Below, in pieces: positions 17,362-26,518 of a DNA stretch of 64,000 nt; position 1 is the stretch's first letter, and the number at the start of each line of letters is the position of its first letter. The stretch is from contig NZ_JBGFSJ010000004.1 of NCBI RefSeq assembly GCF_041365695.1, forward strand, positions 186,001 to 250,000, given 5' to 3'. This DNA is from Rhodosalinus sp041365695. GTDB lineage: Bacteria; Pseudomonadota; Alphaproteobacteria; Rhodobacterales; Rhodobacteraceae. The position numbers were made by a program, and so were the translations under genes. The notes below the pieces were generated by a model. That model did no database searches, had not been told where the DNA came from, and saw only the letters and a list, made by a program, of their open reading frames with translations.

Positions 17362-18285
17362 TCAGCGCCCCTTGCCCATGCGCGGATCGAAGATGTCGCG
17401 CAGCGCCTCGCCCAGGAAGGTGAAGCCGAGCGTCGTCAGGATCAGCGGGACGCCCCCCGCGATCACCATCCAGGGCGTGTCGCGGATCACCAGGTAGCCC
17501 TCGTTCAGGATCGTGCCCCAGCTCGCCGTCGGCGGCAGCACGCCGAGCCCCAGGAACGACAGCCCCGCCTCGACGGTGACGACCACGGGCACCTCCATCG
17601 CCGCGAGGATCAGAAGCGGGCCGACGACGTTGGGCATGACGTGCTGGAACAGGATGCGCGGCGTCGAGGCGCCCAGGGAGCGTTCGGCGATGATGAAATC
17701 GGCGGATTTCAACGACAGCGTGGCGGTGCGCGCGACGCGGGCGTATTGCGGGATGGAGGTGATGATGACGATGGCCAGCACCAGTTCCAGGCTCGGGCCG
17801 GTCAGCGCGACCGTGGCGAGCGCGAGGATGATCGTCGGGAAGGCCCGGACGGTGTCGAAGAGCAGAAGCAGAAGATTGTCCAGCCAGCGCGGGCCGAAAC
17901 CCGCCATCATGCCCAGGATCAGCCCCACGACCAGCGAGACCGACACGCCGATCGCGGCGATCTTCAGCGCGACGCGCCCGCCGTAAAGGATGCGCGAGAA
18001 GGTATCGCGGCCAAGCTGGTCGGTGCCTGCCCAGTGCTCGGCCGTGGGGCCGGAAAGGCGGGCCGGAATGTTCAGCGCGTTCGGATCGTAGGGCGCGAGC
18101 CACGGCGCGAAGATCGCCGAGGCGAAGAAGACCAGCACCAGTACGAGGCCCGTCATGCCCTGCCAGCTGGTCAGGAACATGCGCAGCTTCTCGCGCCGCT
18201 CGCGGGCGGCGGATTCGCGCATGGTATCTTCCAGCGCGTCCTCGGGAAGGCGGCTGGCGTCCACGGGCGGCAGCCCGGTTTCCAT
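17362..18285 (-). CDS. Dipeptide-type ABC transporter permease (DppC-like)
   Basis: 307 residues starting at METGLPP; an earlier in-frame Met lies inside the upstream permease. An N-terminal cytoplasmic part (about 1-50), a first membrane helix (GMTGLVLVLVFFASAIF) and a periplasmic loop with GTDQLGRDTFSRILYGGR, the DppC/OppC hallmark, precede the five-helix BPD core. The EAA loop is SADFIIAERSLGASTPRILFQHVMPN. It pairs with the DppB-like subunit; the start is 1 bp from that gene's stop. Confidence 0.92.
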   Translation of the reverse strand: METGLPPVDASRLPEDALEDTMRESAARERREKLRMFLTSWQGMTGLVLVLVFFASAIFAPWLAPYDPNALNIPARLSGPTAEHWAGTDQLGRDTFSRILYGGRVALKIAAIGVSVSLVVGLILGMMAGFGPRWLDNLLLLLFDTVRAFPTIILALATVALTGPSLELVLAIVIITSIPQYARVARTATLSLKSADFIIAERSLGASTPRILFQHVMPNVVGPLLILAAMEVPVVVTVEAGLSFLGLGVLPPTASWGTILNEGYLVIRDTPWMVIAGGVPLILTTLGFTFLGEALRDIFDPRMGKGR

Positions 18286-18286
18286 T

Positions 18287-19228
18287 TCAGAGCGTTTCAC
18301 GGACACGGGGATCCAGCCAGGCAACGATGAGATCGGACAGCAGGACGACGACGATGTAGAGCGCGGTCGCGACCAGCACGCCGCCCTGCACGATGGGGAA
18401 GTTCCGCGCCATGACGGCGTCGAAGATGAGCTTGCCGAGGCCCGGGCGCGCGAAGATGATCTCGGCGAAGACGGTCGACGAGATCAGCCCGCCGAAGCCC
18501 ATGCCGATCAGGGTCACCGTGGGCAGGATCGCCACGCGCAGCGCGTAGCCGAACACCACCCGGCGCGGGCGCAGGCCGAAGGCGCGGGCGGACCGGATGT
18601 AGGTCTCGCCCATGACCTCGAGCATCGAGGCGCGCACCATCCGCGCGAGATAGCCGACCCAGCTGAGCCCGATGGCGAAGGCGGGCAGGACGAGATGGCG
18701 GAGCTGGTCGCCCAGATCGCCGGGTTCGCCCGCGCCGATCGCGGGCAGCCAGCCCAGCCCCACCGCGAAGATCAGAAGCGCCCAGATCGACACCAGGAAA
18801 GAGGGCACCGCGATGGTCCCGACGGAGAGAAGCCCCGTGACCCGGTCGAGCGCCGTGTTGGGCCGCACCGCCGCCAGGCAGCCCAGCGGAACGCCCAGCA
18901 GCACGGCCCAGCCGAGACCGGCGCACACCAGCGCGAGCGTGAAGCCCAGGCGCTCGCCGATGATCGTGGCCACCGGTCGGTCGGAAAAGACATCCACGCC
19001 CAGATCCCCCGTCAGCGCGTTGCCGACATAGATCAGGAATTGCGTCCAGACGGGCTCGTCCAGGTGCATCTTCGCGGCGTAGCGGGCGATCGCCTCGGGC
19101 GTCGCGCGCGGGCCCAGCGCGATCGTCGCCGGATCGCCGGGTATGAGATGCAGAAGCGAGAACAGCACCGCGACCACGAGAAGGATCACCGCGGCGGACA
19201 GGCCCAGCCGTTTCGTCAGGTAGATCAT
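18287..19228 (-). CDS. Dipeptide-type ABC transporter permease (DppB-like)
   Basis: 313 residues, six membrane segments. The N-terminal helix (LGLSAAVILLVVAVLFSLLHLIPGDPA) with the LIPGDP motif, and the EAA loop MGETYIRSARAFGLRPRRVVFGYALRVAILPTV, identify the DppB/OppB class. It forms the membrane pore with the DppC-like subunit. A strong GC-rich hairpin lies between it and the upstream binding-protein gene. Confidence 0.93.
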   Translation of the reverse strand: MIYLTKRLGLSAAVILLVVAVLFSLLHLIPGDPATIALGPRATPEAIARYAAKMHLDEPVWTQFLIYVGNALTGDLGVDVFSDRPVATIIGERLGFTLALVCAGLGWAVLLGVPLGCLAAVRPNTALDRVTGLLSVGTIAVPSFLVSIWALLIFAVGLGWLPAIGAGEPGDLGDQLRHLVLPAFAIGLSWVGYLARMVRASMLEVMGETYIRSARAFGLRPRRVVFGYALRVAILPTVTLIGMGFGGLISSTVFAEIIFARPGLGKLIFDAVMARNFPIVQGGVLVATALYIVVVLLSDLIVAWLDPRVRETL

Positions 19229-19247
19229 CTTGCGCCCAGGGCTTCGG

Positions 19248-19280
19248 GCGCCGCCCCGGCATCGCGTCCCGGGGCGGCGC
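19248..19280 (-). terminator. Intercistronic hairpin after the binding-protein gene
   Basis: GCGCCGCCCCGG pairs perfectly with CCGGGGCGGCGC over 12 bp around a 9-nt loop, just 6 bp past the binding-protein stop and 20 bp before the DppB-like start. With no U tract, it probably protects the upstream message and lowers expression of the permease genes rather than ending transcription completely. Confidence 0.55.
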
Positions 19281-19286
19281 GGTGTG

Positions 19287-20831
19287 TCACGCCCGCACGA
19301 AGCGGCGGTAGTCCAGTTCCCCCGTGGGCGCCGCGCTCACCACGACGTCGCTGGAATGCACGAAGGCCTCGGGCTCGTGGTTGATCCAGACATAGGCACC
19401 TGTTTCCTCCATGATGTCCTGCATCCGCAGGTAGATCTCCTCGCGCCGGGCCGGATCGGTCTCGCGCGTGCCCTCGGCATAGAGGCGGTCATATTCCTCG
19501 GAGGTCCAGCGCTCCCAGTTCCAGACGCCGACCTGGTCAGAGGTGAACCACTGGGTCGCCTCGTAGGGGTCGGGCGTCGTGCCGAACCGCATCAGCCAAA
19601 GTTCCAGGTCCTGCCAGGTGTCGCCCTTGCTTTCCTGGCCCATCTCCCAGAACGGGCCGGAGTCGAGCGGCAGCACCTTCACCGTGATGCCGATGCCGGC
19701 GAGGTTGGCCTGGATGATCTGGGCGGCCAGCATCCGCTCCTGCGTGTTGAGCGTGCGCAGCGTCAGTTCCAGCCCGGCGATCCCGGCCTCGGCCAGAAGG
19801 TCACGCGCCTTCTCGGGATCGTACTGGTAGTATTTGGTCGCTTCGCGCTTGCCGAGCAGGCCGGGGCAGACGATGCCGTAGGATTTCTCGGTGGTGCCGG
19901 AATAGGCGCCTTGCAGGATCGAGTCCACGTCGACCGCGTGCTGGATCGCGCGCCGCACGGTCAGGTCCGCGAGCTTGGGGTTCTGGGTGTTCATGCCGAG
20001 CCACATGTATTGCAACTCGCCCCCCACGGTGATCTCGGCGCCGTCGGGCATGTTCGCGCTGTAGCGCGCGAGCGTGTCGGCCGCGACCTCCGTGCAATGC
20101 AGCTCCCCGGCCTCGAAGGCCAGTTCCGCCGCCTTCACCTGGCCGATGATCGGGCATTCGACCCGCTCGAAGGCCGGCTTGGGCCCGGTCCAGTCCGGGT
20201 TCGGCGTGTACAGCGCGCGCTGCCCGGGCGTGAGGTCCAGCTTGTAGGGCCCGCAGATCGCCGGGAACTCCGTCGTGAAGCGTTCGCCCACATCCTTCAT
20301 GGCCTTTTCTGACAGCACCGCCCCGGGGCCGTGGCAGAGCGTGACCATGATGAAGGGCGCGAAGGGCTCCTTCAGCACGATGGTGCCCGACCGCTCGTCA
20401 GTGACGTCGACGCGGTCGAGCGCCTCGAAATAGCCCGACCAGTCGCTCGAGGTCATCCGCTCATAGGAATACTTCACGTCCGCCGCCGTCACCGGCCCGT
20501 AGCCGCCGGACCAGACCAGCCCGTCGCGCAGGGTGAAATCGATGTGGGTGGCGTCGCGCTGTTCCAGCTTGTCGACGAAATAGGTCGGCTCCCAGGTGAC
20601 GGTGTCGCCCTCGCGCTTGTACTGGGCGAGGAAGGGCAGACACTGCTTCTGCGCCTCGATCTCGATGCCGCCGGTCATGAAGCCCGGGTCGAGCACGTCG
20701 AGATCGCCGTCGATCCGCAACCGCAGCGTGCCCGAGGATTGCGCCGCCGCCTTGAACGGCAGCACCGCCGCGGCACCCGCGGCCGCCGTCGAGGCGAGGA
20801 ACCCGCGTCTTGTCTGGGTGAAACGTGTCAT
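19287..20831 (-). CDS. Peptide-type ABC transporter substrate-binding protein (SBP family 5), Tat-exported
   Basis: 514 residues. The N-terminus TRRGFLASTAAAGAAAVLPF has the twin-arginine motif (R-R-G-F-L) and an Ala-rich h-region, so export is probably folded through Tat. The mature part is a full family-5 protein: GGYGPVTAADVKYSYERM, GPYKL and a terminal EGTRETDPARREEIYLRMQDIMEE. Ligand cannot be read from sequence; relatives bind peptides, opines, nickel or sugars. The start follows GGGAGG by 8 bp. It heads the operon with the CocE-type hydrolase upstream on the same strand (112 bp). Confidence 0.92.
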   Translation of the reverse strand: MTRFTQTRRGFLASTAAAGAAAVLPFKAAAQSSGTLRLRIDGDLDVLDPGFMTGGIEIEAQKQCLPFLAQYKREGDTVTWEPTYFVDKLEQRDATHIDFTLRDGLVWSGGYGPVTAADVKYSYERMTSSDWSGYFEALDRVDVTDERSGTIVLKEPFAPFIMVTLCHGPGAVLSEKAMKDVGERFTTEFPAICGPYKLDLTPGQRALYTPNPDWTGPKPAFERVECPIIGQVKAAELAFEAGELHCTEVAADTLARYSANMPDGAEITVGGELQYMWLGMNTQNPKLADLTVRRAIQHAVDVDSILQGAYSGTTEKSYGIVCPGLLGKREATKYYQYDPEKARDLLAEAGIAGLELTLRTLNTQERMLAAQIIQANLAGIGITVKVLPLDSGPFWEMGQESKGDTWQDLELWLMRFGTTPDPYEATQWFTSDQVGVWNWERWTSEEYDRLYAEGTRETDPARREEIYLRMQDIMEETGAYVWINHEPEAFVHSSDVVVSAAPTGELDYRRFVRA

Positions 20832-20943
20832 TGGAAGTCCTCCCGTATTTGTTTTCAGGTTCAACAGGCAAAAATGGATCCGCCACGCGATCCGTGGCCC
20901 GCCGCGAGGCGGTCATGCGTCGTGCCTGCGCGCTTTCGCGCCA

Positions 20944-22965
20944 TCACACCAACTGCCGCGGAATGCGCTCGTCCCAGCTTTCGTCGTGCACGAGGTCGTC
21001 GTTCTCCCAGGCGCGCGCCCGTGCCTTGACGATGAAATGCGTCGCGTCCGCGGTGAGCGTCGTCTCGGTCTCGCTGCGCATCTTCCAGTCGCCGCGCTCC
21101 AGCGCGTAATGCCAGCGCACGTCGCCGACGGCCGACGTGATGTCGCCCGGCCGCACCCGGTAGGATTCGTAACCCTGCGAATAGGTCGTCAGCTCGTTGC
21201 CGGCGATCCGCACCCGTCCACCACCCTCGGCAAGGCGCATTTCCATCTCGCCGGTGCGCGCATCCTCGACGATCTGCCAGTACTCTTCCGGCGCCTCCAG
21301 GACCTCCTTCTCGAGGGGCGGCGCGGCCTCCGGCGCCTCGAAGGCGGGGAGCGCGTCGTCCTCGGGAACCGGCGGCCGCAGCGGCAGGACGAGGCGCGAG
21401 CCTTCGGTGTGGACCGAGATCGTCACCTTCTCGGGCGCGGGCCAGATCATCGGGAAATAATTCGTCGAGATCGCGAGGCGGAGGCGGTGCCCGGGCCGGA
21501 ACCGCTGCGCGACATGCTTCATCGGCACGGTGACCCTGTAGCGTTTGCCCGGCTCCAGCGGCTCGGGATGCTCGTGGCTGTCGCGGTGGGTCAGGTTCAG
21601 CACGCCGAAGGTGACGCGGGTGGACCGCCCGTCGGGATGGACGTCGCCGATCCGCACGGCGAGTTGCGCCACGGGCCGGTCCACCGAAAGCTCGAGCACG
21701 ACCTGCGCGTCCCCCGCGATGTCGAGCGGGTCCTCGAGCGGTGCGGTCTCGAAGGTCAGGCTCCCGGCATCGTCCCGGCGCTTGTCGAGGGGCGCGTCGC
21801 CCGGTTTCGAATAGCCGCACCACTTGCCCGAGGCCATCCCGACATCGAGCGGGGTGGAATGTTCCAGCACCCCGTCGGGCGCCGTGGCCTCGCGTGACAG
21901 GCTGTGGTCGGCGCCCAGCCGGAATTCCGCGCGCTCCACGTTCGGGGAGGGCCAGGACGGCTCCGCGATCCACGCGCCCTCGCGGACCTCGTAATGGCCC
22001 GCGGGCTCGGCGCTGTTCATCCGGTAAAGGCGCAGCATCGGCTCGTCCATGATGCCGGTGTCCTTGCCCTTCAGCCAATGGTCCCACCAGCGCAGCTCTT
22101 CCTGCAGGAAGCCGATGGCCGGGCCGGGCTCACCGATATGCGGATAGCGGTGCGCCCAGGGACCGACGAGGCCCTTCCTCGGACCCTGGAGGTTCTCCAT
22201 CAGACGGAACACCGCGCGGCAGTAGCCGTCGGGCCAGCCCGAGACCGCGTAGACGGGGATCTGGATCTTCGACCAGTCCTCGCAGACGGAGCCATGCTTC
22301 CAGAACTCGTCGCGGGTCTGGTGTTCGAGCCAGTTCTTCAGCCAGAGGCCGCTCCCCTTCAGCCGCTCTTTCCACATCTCGCGCCAGCGCTCGCCCACAT
22401 GGCGCGGATCCGGCGGCAGCGTGTTGCGGCCGAACATGATCGACGCCCAGGAAAGCTGCTCTCCCAGAAGGCAGCCGCCCATGTAGTGCACGTCGTCGGC
22501 GTAACGGTCGTCGGTCGAGCACAGCGTGACGATCGCCTTCAGCGCCGGCGGCTGAAGCGCGGCGACCTGAAGCCCGTTGAACCCGCCCCACGAGATGCCG
22601 ATCATGCCGAGATTGCCGTCGCACCAGGGCTGGCCGGCGATCCAGGAGATGGCATCGACGCCGTCCTGCAACTCCTGCGGCAGGTATTCGTCCGGCATCA
22701 CCCCTTCCGAGTCGCCCGCGCCACGCAGGTCGAGGCGCACCACCGCATAGCCGTGACCGGCAAGATAGGGCTGCATCGTGGCGTCACGCTCGGCGGTGAA
22801 GTCGTTCTTGCGGTAGGGAAGATATTCGAGGATCGCCGGCACCGGGGCGTCCTCCGCCCCCTCGGGCATCCAGATCCGCGCCGCGAGGCGGCAGCCGTCC
22901 GGCATCGGGATTTCGGTATGCTCGATCTCCCGCACCGCGTGCGGGAAGGATCTGACGATCTTCAT
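20944..22965 (-). CDS. CocE/NonD-family hydrolase (X-Pro dipeptidyl-peptidase S15 type)
   Basis: 673 residues. The N-terminal alpha/beta-hydrolase carries RLDLRGAGDSEG and nucleophile Ser125 in GMIGISWGGFNG; an Asp near VYAVSGWPDGYCRAV and a His in GPWAHRYPH complete the triad. The C-terminal part (about 390-673) is the family's jelly-roll domain, starting near ERAEFRLGADHSL and ending DESWDERIPRQL. Known members cleave cocaine, glutaryl-7-ACA or X-Pro peptides. It probably works on the compound imported by the adjacent ABC system. Its start is 117 bp from the divergent Xre gene, likely sharing control. Confidence 0.87.
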   Translation of the reverse strand: MKIVRSFPHAVREIEHTEIPMPDGCRLAARIWMPEGAEDAPVPAILEYLPYRKNDFTAERDATMQPYLAGHGYAVVRLDLRGAGDSEGVMPDEYLPQELQDGVDAISWIAGQPWCDGNLGMIGISWGGFNGLQVAALQPPALKAIVTLCSTDDRYADDVHYMGGCLLGEQLSWASIMFGRNTLPPDPRHVGERWREMWKERLKGSGLWLKNWLEHQTRDEFWKHGSVCEDWSKIQIPVYAVSGWPDGYCRAVFRLMENLQGPRKGLVGPWAHRYPHIGEPGPAIGFLQEELRWWDHWLKGKDTGIMDEPMLRLYRMNSAEPAGHYEVREGAWIAEPSWPSPNVERAEFRLGADHSLSREATAPDGVLEHSTPLDVGMASGKWCGYSKPGDAPLDKRRDDAGSLTFETAPLEDPLDIAGDAQVVLELSVDRPVAQLAVRIGDVHPDGRSTRVTFGVLNLTHRDSHEHPEPLEPGKRYRVTVPMKHVAQRFRPGHRLRLAISTNYFPMIWPAPEKVTISVHTEGSRLVLPLRPPVPEDDALPAFEAPEAAPPLEKEVLEAPEEYWQIVEDARTGEMEMRLAEGGGRVRIAGNELTTYSQGYESYRVRPGDITSAVGDVRWHYALERGDWKMRSETETTLTADATHFIVKARARAWENDDLVHDESWDERIPRQLV

Positions 22966-23043
22966 GCGTGACGCTCCGCTAATTGCCTTCAATTCACACA
23001 AGCATGCGCGGGGGTGCGACGCAATTTCGCGCCCTTTCGCGGA

Positions 23044-23074
23044 TTGACACTCTTTGCGCATCCATGCGCTAAAT
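23044..23074 (+). promoter_or_regulatory. Promoter of the Xre gene with an overlapping 14-bp dyad (candidate autoregulatory operator)
   Basis: TTGACA at 23044-23049 is a perfect -35. An A/T-rich TAAAT near 23070-23074 fits a weak -10 about 18-20 bp on. Between them lies GCGCAT-CC-ATGCGC (23056-23069), a perfect dyad that extends imperfectly to TTTGCGCAT/ATGCGCTAA. A protein bound there would block the promoter. A lone ATGCGC half-site lies at 23004-23009, nearer the CocE-type gene. Confidence 0.5.
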
Positions 23075-23082
23075 GCACGGTC

Positions 23083-23892
23083 ATGGATGATTTCGCCGAC
23101 AACCTGTCCTTCCTGTGCTCGCACTATCCATCGATCGCGGAGGTGTGCCGCCGCCTCGGGATCAACCGCCAGCAATTCAACAAGTATCTCTCGGGGCAGT
23201 CGCGCCCGTCGCGGGCCAACATGCGCCGGATCTGCGATTTCTTCGGCGTGACCGAGGGAGAGATCGTCTCGGAGGCGTCGCAGCTGCGCAGCCTCGCCTC
23301 GGTGCGCACGCAGCCCTTCGCGTCCCCGGCGCTCGACGGCCCCATGGCCCATCTCGAACGCCTGATGCGCGCGAGCGGAAGCCTGCGCCGCTATGACGGA
23401 TATTATTTCCGCTATTTCTACTCTTTCGGGAAGCCCGGGCGGATCACGAAATCCCTTGCGCGCATCTATCACGTCGACGGGCGTTGCTACTGGAAGAACC
23501 TCGAGCTCATCCGCGAGGGCGGGCGCGGCCCCGCCAATGCCATCAGCAAGTACGAAGGCGCGGTCTTCTTCCTGACCAACCGGATCTACATCGTCGAATA
23601 CGAGGCGATGCAATCCAACTCGATCACGCAGATGACGCTCTATCCCAGCTATCACAGCCGGATCGGCCGGCTGACGGGTATCCAGACCGGCGGGCCGACC
23701 CGCCGGGGCCGCAAGCCCGGCGCGTCGATCGCGATGCTCGAGCATCTCGGCCAGCAGGTCGACGTGAAGCGGGCGCTTTACGGCTGCGGACTTTTCGCGC
23801 CCGACGCACCCGAGATCCCCGAAGGCGTGCCCGAGATGATCCGCAACAGGATTCCCGAAGGCGGCCACGTGCTGGAAGTCGAGGAACCCTGA
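23083..23892 (+). CDS. Xre-family helix-turn-helix transcriptional regulator with a C-terminal sensor-like domain
   Basis: 269 residues. The N-terminal domain (about 1-60) is a lambda-repressor-like helix-turn-helix: SIAEVCRRLGINRQQFNKYLSGQSRPSRANMRRICDFFGVTEGEI. The C-terminal 190 residues are not a known ligand-binding family to me; they are rich in aromatic residues (RRYDGYYFRYFYSFGKPGRITKSLARIYHV). The start at MDDFADN places the domain at the N-terminus. It is divergent from the CocE-type hydrolase and so probably controls that gene, the ABC operon and itself. Confidence 0.8.
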   Translation: MDDFADNLSFLCSHYPSIAEVCRRLGINRQQFNKYLSGQSRPSRANMRRICDFFGVTEGEIVSEASQLRSLASVRTQPFASPALDGPMAHLERLMRASGSLRRYDGYYFRYFYSFGKPGRITKSLARIYHVDGRCYWKNLELIREGGRGPANAISKYEGAVFFLTNRIYIVEYEAMQSNSITQMTLYPSYHSRIGRLTGIQTGGPTRRGRKPGASIAMLEHLGQQVDVKRALYGCGLFAPDAPEIPEGVPEMIRNRIPEGGHVLEVEEP

Positions 23893-24155
23893 ACCGCACG
23901 CAGCGCGGCGCGAGAGAGGTCCGGCGTCTCGTCCGGAGTTACGGTCGCTCCCCGCGGCGCCCTCCCTCGAAACACATCCGCGGTTGCCGGGAGGCGGTCC
24001 GGTATCTGGATAACTGCTCCCGGGGCCGGCGCTCTGGATCGAGCCAAGGACGGCGCGCCCCACGAAAACCTCTGCCGAAGAAGATCCCCGAGGCCCGCTG
24101 CAAGCCGGGCAGCGGCCCCTGCCAGCGCGGCGGAGGCCGCTTTCAAATGTCGCGC
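23893..24155. other. Intergenic stretch with no gene seen
   Basis: Between the Xre gene and the next gene there is no open frame with coding character on either strand. The sequence is GC-rich and includes short Arg-rich shadow frames only. Nothing else was recognised. Confidence 0.6.
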
Positions 24156-24182
24156 GCTGCCGGCAGCGGCGCTGCCGGCAGC
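24156..24182. terminator. Tandem 12-bp palindrome, probable 3' structure of the flavin-binding gene
   Basis: GCTGCCGGCAGC occurs twice, separated by GGC, ending 5 bp from the next gene's stop. Each copy is self-complementary and the two can also pair with each other into a long hairpin. It lacks a U tract. Confidence 0.5.
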
Positions 24183-24186
24183 CGGT

Positions 24187-24660
24187 TCAGAAGACGACCC
24201 GTCCATGCACGCCCACATCGGGCATCTTGTCGGTCACGTTGGCCTTGGCGATCTCGTAGAGATACGCGGCGCCGCCTTCCGTGGCCCAGATCTCGCCCTC
24301 GTGGGGCGTGAACTTGACCAGCCGCACGGCGTCGTCGTCACGGCCATCGGGGAACCAGGCCGCGGCCATCGCGGACCAGAGTTCATCGAGCTTGGCGGCG
24401 TCGTTGGTTTCCTCGAGCTTGCCGAAGACGTTGGCGTAGAAATTTGCCCTGGGGTCGGCCACGTGGAACGACGCCTCGCCGCCGGATTTCGCCGCCCGGT
24501 CGGCCGCCGAACCGGCGGCGGTGATGAACCAGATCGCGTTCGCGTCCTTTTCGGGCATCGGCGACATCGGCACCGGCCTTTCGCCATCCGCCGCCAGAAG
24601 ACCGGCGCGCACGTCGTCGAGACGGCTCCAGAATTCCTGCTTGAGTTCCGTATCTGCCAT
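24187..24660 (-). CDS. Pyridoxamine 5'-phosphate oxidase-like protein (general stress protein 26 family)
   Basis: 157 residues, a split-barrel flavin-binding fold. Family features: LKQEFWSRLDDVRAGLLA, then MSPMPEKDANAIWFITAAGSAAD, ASFHVADPRANFYANVFGKLEE and the GEIWATEGG segment near the end. The type binds FMN or related cofactors; bacterial members such as stress protein 26 are induced by stress, and no enzyme activity is firmly known. The start follows AAGGAAA by 7 bp. It is a single-gene unit. Confidence 0.85.
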   Translation of the reverse strand: MADTELKQEFWSRLDDVRAGLLAADGERPVPMSPMPEKDANAIWFITAAGSAADRAAKSGGEASFHVADPRANFYANVFGKLEETNDAAKLDELWSAMAAAWFPDGRDDDAVRLVKFTPHEGEIWATEGGAAYLYEIAKANVTDKMPDVGVHGRVVF

Positions 24661-24831
24661 AAAGATTTTCCTTGCCCTGTGGTGAGAAATCGAATGGCGC
24701 GGCACGCTGTCGGTGCAGCGGCGCGCGCCCGCCCTTTGCTTGCGGCATGCGAGGGTGTCGGCTTCTCGGGCAAGGGTCAAGGGGCAGCGGCCGGAGGCGC
24801 CCCACGCCACGCTGAAACGCCTCGACGGGCG

Positions 24832-26493
24832 CTATTCCGGTGCGGCCAGATCGGCCGCCAGCCCGCCATGCGCGCGCCCGGCCGCTTCGTCGAGGCCGCC
24901 CGTGGCCGTGTCGAAATCCTCCATGTAGGCGCTTTCGATCTTGCCCGTCTCGACGTCCACAACGGCCCCCTGCGCGACGATCAGGTCGGCGGCGGTGTGG
25001 AACCGATAGCGAAGACGGCTGAGGGCGGGCTCCGCCTTGCCGTATTCTGGATCGCAGGGGCCGGGCGCGGTGCGGTCCGCCCGCAGGGGGCGCCCCTCTC
25101 CATCCAGCCAGATCTGAACGTCGACCGGGCGCGCCGAGGGGCCGTCGCCCGTGGTCATGTCGGGCCCGGGCGTCGCCGAAATATAGGGGCGCAGCGCCTC
25201 GGGGCTCATCCCGAACTCCTTGGCCAGTTCGCGCGCCACGGCATCCGCGGCCGCGCTCAGGGGCAGTTGCGTCTCGGGCGCATCCGGCGGCAGGCGCGGC
25301 ACTTCGGGCTTCGGCGGGTCGAGCGGCGCCACCTTGACCGAGTGCAGCGTCAGAACGCTGCCGCCACCGCCCACGCTGCCCTGCTGCCTTCCGAACCCCT
25401 GGTAACTGCCATCCGGCCGCTCGAAAAGGACATAGTCGAACTCGATCCCGTCCACGCTGAACGCGCCTTTCCAGCCGGCATCGTCTCCGGCACCGATGTC
25501 TTCCGGTGATTGGCCGGGCAGGTCGCCGGCGATGGCGGCGAAATCCATGCCCCGGGCGCAGAAACGTGAAAGGGCCAGGTCGTGGCCCGTCGCTTGGCTC
25601 AGGGTCATGCGCGTGCCGCCGATGTGCTTGCGAAGCGTGCCCTTCATCGACCGGTACTGGAAGGCTTGCTGGTGAACAAGGCTGCCCTCGGAGAATATCT
25701 TCACGACGCCGCCGCCATGCTCGATCATCACGGGCTCTGCGGGGCGTGTGGTGTCCGTGATCCGAAGCGTCACGTCCCGCGGATCGAAGATCGCGGTGCC
25801 GGGCCCGTCGTGGCCCATAGAGACCCCGAAGCTTTCCGCACCCTCGCGCAGATCGTCCTCGTAGAGCGGGATCAGAAGCGTGGTCTCGGTCCTGCCTGCG
25901 GGAAGGTGGCCATAAACACGCGCTGCGGCGAAATCCGCGCCGGGCGTGGCGCTGCCGTCCTGCGGGGTCGCGGTGATGAAGACGGGCAGTTCGCTGTCGA
26001 ACTCCTGGCGCACGGTGATTTCCGCCACTCCGCCTTCGGCGCCGCCACTGGCCGTGACGGTCAGATGCTCGTCGTCGTCCAAGATGGTCAGCGGCACCGA
26101 TGCCGCGGCATTGATGACGCCCGGCATGTCGGAGGTACCCATGGGCGTGATGTTCTCGACCGTGGCCAGCAGTATCTCGCGATAGGGTTCGTCCTCGATA
26201 TCGTCGAGAATGCTGAACGTCACCGTCTTCGAGATCTCGCCCGCGACGAAGGAAAACGGGACGACGGTCGGCGCGAAATCCACCCCGGCTGTCGCGCCAG
26301 TACCCTCCAGCCGGACCTGCCCGCTGAAGGCATTTTCGGCGGGCCTGTCCAGCCGGATGAGCAACCTTCCGGTCGTATCTGAGCCTTCGCGCATCTCGGG
26401 CGTCACGGCGTCCATCGTCAGCGTCTGGGCCGATGCCGTCACGGGAAGCGTGGCGAAGAGGATCAGCGCCGCGCGGACTGTCCGGAGGATCAT
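24832..26493 (-). CDS. Secreted Calx-beta domain protein
   Basis: 553 residues with a signal peptide (MILRTVRAALILFATLPVTASA). Two Calx-beta-like repeats follow: VTPEMREGSDTTGRLLIRLDRPAENAFSG... to TFSILDDIEDEPYREILLATVEN (about 30-130), and the second around residues 140-245 (LPVFITATPQDGSATPGADFAAARVYG). The repeats bind Ca2+ in eukaryotic exchangers and adhesins. The second half (about 250-553) is not recognised; it has DLALSRFCARGMDF and an acidic C-terminus. The ATG overlaps the stop of an upstream open frame. Role unknown; likely periplasmic or surface. Confidence 0.72.
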   Translation of the reverse strand: MILRTVRAALILFATLPVTASAQTLTMDAVTPEMREGSDTTGRLLIRLDRPAENAFSGQVRLEGTGATAGVDFAPTVVPFSFVAGEISKTVTFSILDDIEDEPYREILLATVENITPMGTSDMPGVINAAASVPLTILDDDEHLTVTASGGAEGGVAEITVRQEFDSELPVFITATPQDGSATPGADFAAARVYGHLPAGRTETTLLIPLYEDDLREGAESFGVSMGHDGPGTAIFDPRDVTLRITDTTRPAEPVMIEHGGGVVKIFSEGSLVHQQAFQYRSMKGTLRKHIGGTRMTLSQATGHDLALSRFCARGMDFAAIAGDLPGQSPEDIGAGDDAGWKGAFSVDGIEFDYVLFERPDGSYQGFGRQQGSVGGGGSVLTLHSVKVAPLDPPKPEVPRLPPDAPETQLPLSAAADAVARELAKEFGMSPEALRPYISATPGPDMTTGDGPSARPVDVQIWLDGEGRPLRADRTAPGPCDPEYGKAEPALSRLRYRFHTAADLIVAQGAVVDVETGKIESAYMEDFDTATGGLDEAAGRAHGGLAADLAAPE

Positions 26494-26518
26494 GGCGCAC
26501 CTTTCCCGGATTGGAGTT

